NCBI GenBank assembly: GCA_964563855.1
Contig: CAZLYU010000002.1
Coordinates: 62,001 to 126,000, forward strand
Direction: 5' to 3'
From: JAFGRR01 sp964563855
GTDB lineage: Bacteria > Planctomycetota > Phycisphaerae > UBA1845 > Fen-1342
Length of the DNA stretch: 64,000 bases
The position numbers and the translations under genes were made by a program. Below, one piece after another: positions 62,401 through 64,000 of this stretch (positions within the stretch are counted from its first letter, which is position 1; every line of letters begins with the position of its first letter). Below the pieces are notes generated by a model. The model had not been told where the DNA came from, did no database searches, and saw nothing but the letters and a program-made list of their open reading frames with translations.

Positions 62401-64000
62401 AAGTCGAGAATCTCATCGCCGACCTGGTCGAAGCCGGCTCCCGCTTGCCCGAAATTCAGCGTTACCAGATTCGCTTCGTCAACGCCGATCGCATGAAGAC
62501 GCTGCTCGACAGCGTGCTGAGTGCGACGCCGTCGGCCCGCGACGTGGCGGTCGAGGTCGACGAGGCCCGGAACGAGTTGTTCGTCACCGCGCCCGAGCGT
62601 CAGCAGGAGCTGGTGGCGCGCTACGTGAAGCAATTTGACGAGCAGCCCGATGCAGGCGACCTCTTGAAACGCCCGGACGGTCGGCAAATCTACTTTGTCG
62701 ACACCGTGCGCGACGCCTGGGACATCTCGTGGGAGGTCGAGGACCTGCTGCCGGCGGAAGGCGGTCCTGAGCTCGATCCCGATTGGGACGGGCGCTACAT
62801 CAAGGTGGTCGCGCGGCCGGACGAGTTGCCGATCGTCGAGCAGCTTATCCGGCAGGTCGAGTCGCGGATGCGTCCGGAGAACACCATCGTTCAGGTGCAG
62901 CCGCGGGGCGACTATCAGCGCATCTTGCAGCAACTGCAGCAGCAATATCCCGACGTGCAGGTGCAGTCGCCGACGCAGCCCGACGGTCAGGACGACTCGC
63001 TGATCATCGATGTGTGGAAGGAAGGCGAGAAGCCGCCGGTCAAGCGTCGCAAAGAGCGCGAGCGCGCGGCCCGCGAGGCGGAGCGCGCTCCGCATGCGCA
63101 GCGCACACGGGTGTTGCCGATGCTGGTGGCGGCGCAAGGCTATCTGAACGCGCGCGATGAGGTGTTGCGCGAGTTGGAGGGCCGCCCCGCGACCGACCCA
63201 AACGCCGCGACGCCGCGTCCCGCCGCCGCGCTCAGCACGATCGAGGCGCCGCAACGCGAGAAGGTCGAGATCGTCGCAATGCCCGACGGTCGGCTGATCA
63301 TCACCGGACCGGAAGATCAGGTTGAGGAAATTCAAGACACGCTCGACAAGCTCGAGGAAGACTTGCGCTTCGGCGAGGTCATCCGCGTCTTCCGCTTCCG
63401 ATACGGTGATGTGAACTCAGCGGCCCAAATCATCGAGACGATGTTCAACGATCCCCAGCCACAGCGCGCCGCGCGTCCGCAGCCGCGGCAGAATCAGCAA
63501 AACCAGCAGGGTCAGCGCGGTGGGAGCAACAATCAGGACGGTGATGACGATCAGGCGACGATCGAACGCCTCCGCCAACAACTGCAGGAAGAGCAGCAGC
63601 AGGCGGCGGGTGGTCGCAGCGGCGGCGGCACGCGGGTGCGCATCGCAACGGACCCGAGCCGCAACTACCTGATTGTGAAGTGCGATGAGTCGGATCTGCC
63701 CGAGATTCTGCAACTCGCTCGCATTCTTGACGACGAGCCCGAGGTCGAGGTCGACGTGCGCATCTTCCAGTTGCGCACGCTCGATGCCGAAACCACCGCC
63801 GCCAACATCCGCGAAGTGCTCGGCATCGACAGCGGACGCGGCGCGCAACGCACGCCCACGCGCGGCGCACGCGGCGGCCGTCAGCAGCAACAACTCACGT
63901 CGATGCTCGAAGAGCAATTGGTGTCCATCGGCGGTGAGTCGGCCAAGATCGAAGCGACCAAAGTCGTGCCGAACACGCTCACCAACTCGATCATGGTCTC
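56469..64000 (+). CDS. Giant secretin N-domain repeat protein, 3' truncated by the window
   Basis: At least 2510 residues, open to the right edge. Signal peptide at about 1-26 (WLIAVLSWVFVSSAALA, then D27). A charged helical segment near 97-137 (EEMRERIRQRLEEMRRERQ...) and a Pro/Thr-rich linker lead to an N0/STN-like domain from about 191 (WFQYSDVAWEDVVRDFARRLG). From about residue 290 on come about 26 divergent repeats of 80-90 residues, each ending in a (T/S)NxLIVxA-like strand followed by a helix of the V-x2-I-x2-LD type, as in secretin N-domains (NolW family). Examples start near residues 419, 870, 1328, 1561, 1639, 1869 and 2398. Arg/Gly/Gln-rich loops occur inside several repeats. A C-terminal secretin pore domain would lie beyond the window. 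GAGGTGG precedes the ATG. Confidence 0.85.
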   Translation, partial: MHFAPDHRGWLIAVLSWVFVSSAALADAPSTQPSSAAAPADSVATADAAEVAATQRATLSRLQQMRASQGAAPVQARAAAAAPDAPAPDVEVLAAADDPQEEMRERIRQRLEEMRRERQERAREQEQEREQGDEEEAQPTRTSPLPARRPTPSRPTPTQREATTRTPVISTDATVVLESPATQPSEATGGMNWFQYSDVAWEDVVRDFARRLGKPLMDADVVIGGTLTYLSDRTDWTEQEAIDELNFLLYEKDFHFVEQRDRIRILSMMEMPAYIPVERNYATYEAFKEANLRPMDYAVVFVKVEGQDASAINDAVAPGVSPQLLSNVVEDTNQIKLSGVAADIERYVGLMQRVNLTPDDPRVLRIIRTKSNVNTIRDMLNQLFDTQQQRRRFNPQTRRWEVGGDGGPSLQITADERINSLIVRGLPDEVNEIEELLEQIDREFDLGEFKTRVIEIVHANANEVASLLNKIFAQEQGQSSGGGGAVSARNAAIARARALAAQRARQRAARRGQAVPAQPNATVNVGSADPTEILGEDVLERARKTIRIVSFDRTNSIAVYANEEGHERVREMLEQIDVPQPTNLQRIALENVEVSEVIETIRTLADDLAGQGRGRGATIVPDEAGNGIYVMADADIMQGVRDIVAELDTPSEARQRYVVELQHVTPDEMVGLINSLVLSESTPRRSSRFDRRFRGRRPTTPAGGNDRIQMSVLGDRTLIVVCSADDWVEVEQIIQLADTAAVTSVPELKTYDIVHADANEITRVLGQFYRRYERAPFPPSEVLIDAQDGKIFVQAIAPAHEEIGALIASLDQPSADDEPVIVPLACADANEIANQVNGLFGSASGRRSSRGRFRGGAGGDGPTVQPEPVTNALIVQAEPADMERILKFVQDVDQRICGQQPETRFFTLRYANPNEVASSINQMFNSGAGGGRGRSRFGGQPTGLQVSAMAAGRQLIVEAPSGKFSEIENFVAQLDDPRGERITIETLKLPGADVQNIARNLTRAFSAMSRQRGLTAAFEADSTNETIVLTISEELMAEARELIDQYVEASAGQITQVEFIPMKHAEATEAQRWLSEQLIAAMTKQYGRNARQMIKVTADPRTNRVIINAPTEAVERGKVLLAQFDQPGDSQPELPMRTETYKLAGLDVGALTRTLDQTFRNRRRTDRLRASFSSDQITEILVVSAPNDMYEEIDRIIETFKSEAMDVTPEQVFVQVQNSEANYIADQLRKQLQIQIRAERGRAVADRINIGVDPRLNRIILNAPKFVLPRAQALVEELDQAPTVEGDRIRTIPLLNADANVVSGVLRTVLREQMRQQRTLSIDVEPLTNSLIVSADKATYDMIEEWAKTLDENAAGASNDPQIFELNNANPWEVRNVLNQTFIPRGYGRRQQPGKEISFAVIAGTSIVAQAPQEKMAEIAKLIAELDALTAKAVEVRTYELPGIGDRIRDFGRQVEQAVNKKLQGQAAREQAVSVSTYPDIDTLVFTALPDQFVEIEKMMEKFKGVFEGDTLVTEFIKLVHLNAAEAANAVEEMIANRLATVQRRGRRSTQNLNVLGDPRTNRLIVTAPEKVMPEVRELLTQLDVPQETNLGQMRTVGLAAVDAQQVAQTLQPIYNELNREKRDDVSFVPVKITPEPITNSLLVIAGDQEFEAIKVEATRIDEAVVASDVKPRRFKLENIEAEEVVRLVQELFPAPQRRGRGYSTSITEQVTVVAAGDDVIVKAPPQKMTQIEDFIQSADVDTPFPYTIRAFDVTPMDAGQLAVQVNAALIGMFGTRGGIQPAAFAEPASNQLIVMAPEESLPFVQGLLTQVRKEIPEAFPQSYELNFARAQQVISTVDTMLKAKALEQKGMGGSRPEMPVSVEADDRTNTLVVFGPPLIQEAAREVIALLDIDKPSGEIMKIVQVEEADARELATTLKQVISGQGESNDRNQNRFRPWWAEPADSEDSDDALQRVTIVADETSNSLVLKGLPQDVQEVENLIADLVEAGSRLPEIQRYQIRFVNADRMKTLLDSVLSATPSARDVAVEVDEARNELFVTAPERQQELVARYVKQFDEQPDAGDLLKRPDGRQIYFVDTVRDAWDISWEVEDLLPAEGGPELDPDWDGRYIKVVARPDELPIVEQLIRQVESRMRPENTIVQVQPRGDYQRILQQLQQQYPDVQVQSPTQPDGQDDSLIIDVWKEGEKPPVKRRKERERAAREAERAPHAQRTRVLPMLVAAQGYLNARDEVLRELEGRPATDPNAATPRPAAALSTIEAPQREKVEIVAMPDGRLIITGPEDQVEEIQDTLDKLEEDLRFGEVIRVFRFRYGDVNSAAQIIETMFNDPQPQRAARPQPRQNQQNQQGQRGGSNNQDGDDDQATIERLRQQLQEEQQQAAGGRSGGGTRVRIATDPSRNYLIVKCDESDLPEILQLARILDDEPEVEVDVRIFQLRTLDAETTAANIREVLGIDSGRGAQRTPTRGARGGRQQQQLTSMLEEQLVSIGGESAKIEATKVVPNTLTNSIMV

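Overview
The window is GC-rich (roughly two thirds G+C by eye) bacterial chromosome with dense coding, frequent GGAG-type ribosome binding sites, and GTG/TTG starts mixed with ATG. A complete S10-spc-alpha ribosomal supercluster with acidic Ala/Pro tails on several ribosomal proteins, a Mu-like head module with no other phage parts, a very large secretin-domain repeat protein and a mannosylfructose/sucrose-type osmolyte operon together suggest a planctomycete-like organism, perhaps Phycisphaerae. That placement is inference; no rRNA gene is present to confirm it.

Layout. 1-789: tail of an unidentified gene translationally coupled to deoC. 779-8818 (minus strand): a run of genes read from 8818 downwards, comprising a GT4 disaccharide-phosphate synthase closest to mannosylfructose/sucrose-phosphate synthase, an (alpha/alpha)6 glycosidase, a HAD sugar-phosphate phosphatase, a sugar ABC importer (binding lipoprotein plus two permeases, no ATPase here), a lipoprotein, a small basic protein and a SAM methyltransferase. 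9061-15707 (plus): a Mu-like capsid module (DUF935 portal, a GNAT protein, Mu I-type protease/scaffold, decoration protein, Mu T-type capsid, gp36/DUF1320) followed by holin-like and lipoprotein genes, with no terminase, tail, integrase or transposase. 15773-16273 (minus): three tandem hydrophobic micro-ORFs of 38-52 residues. 16514-17770: M16 metalloprotease.

18005-34431 (plus): the ribosomal supercluster rpsJ to rplQ with secY, adk, map and rpoA, headed by a plausible sigma70 promoter at 17892-17919. rpmD and infA are missing from their usual slots. 34438-44865: housekeeping and unknown genes on both strands (HIT, GNAT, MGMT, YbjQ-like, C45 peptidase, YjbQ, alpha/beta hydrolase, CPBP protease, an orphan 554-residue protein, a large membrane Fe-S oxidoreductase, YihY). 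44952-49116: a three-domain LigD without a visible Ku and a DUF2188-membrane fusion protein. 49272-55751: TatC with an enlarged loop, GlgX, an anchored unknown, a DsrE-like lipoprotein, phenylalanine hydroxylase, tRNA-Arg(TCG) and RsmG.

56469 to the window end is a single open frame of at least 2510 codons. It has a signal peptide, a charged coiled-coil-like segment, a secretin/STN-like N0 domain, and then about 26 repeats of the secretin N-domain type, each about 80-90 residues. Ordinary secretins carry two to four such domains, so this is the most striking object in the window. No stretch longer than 300 bases lacks a gene.
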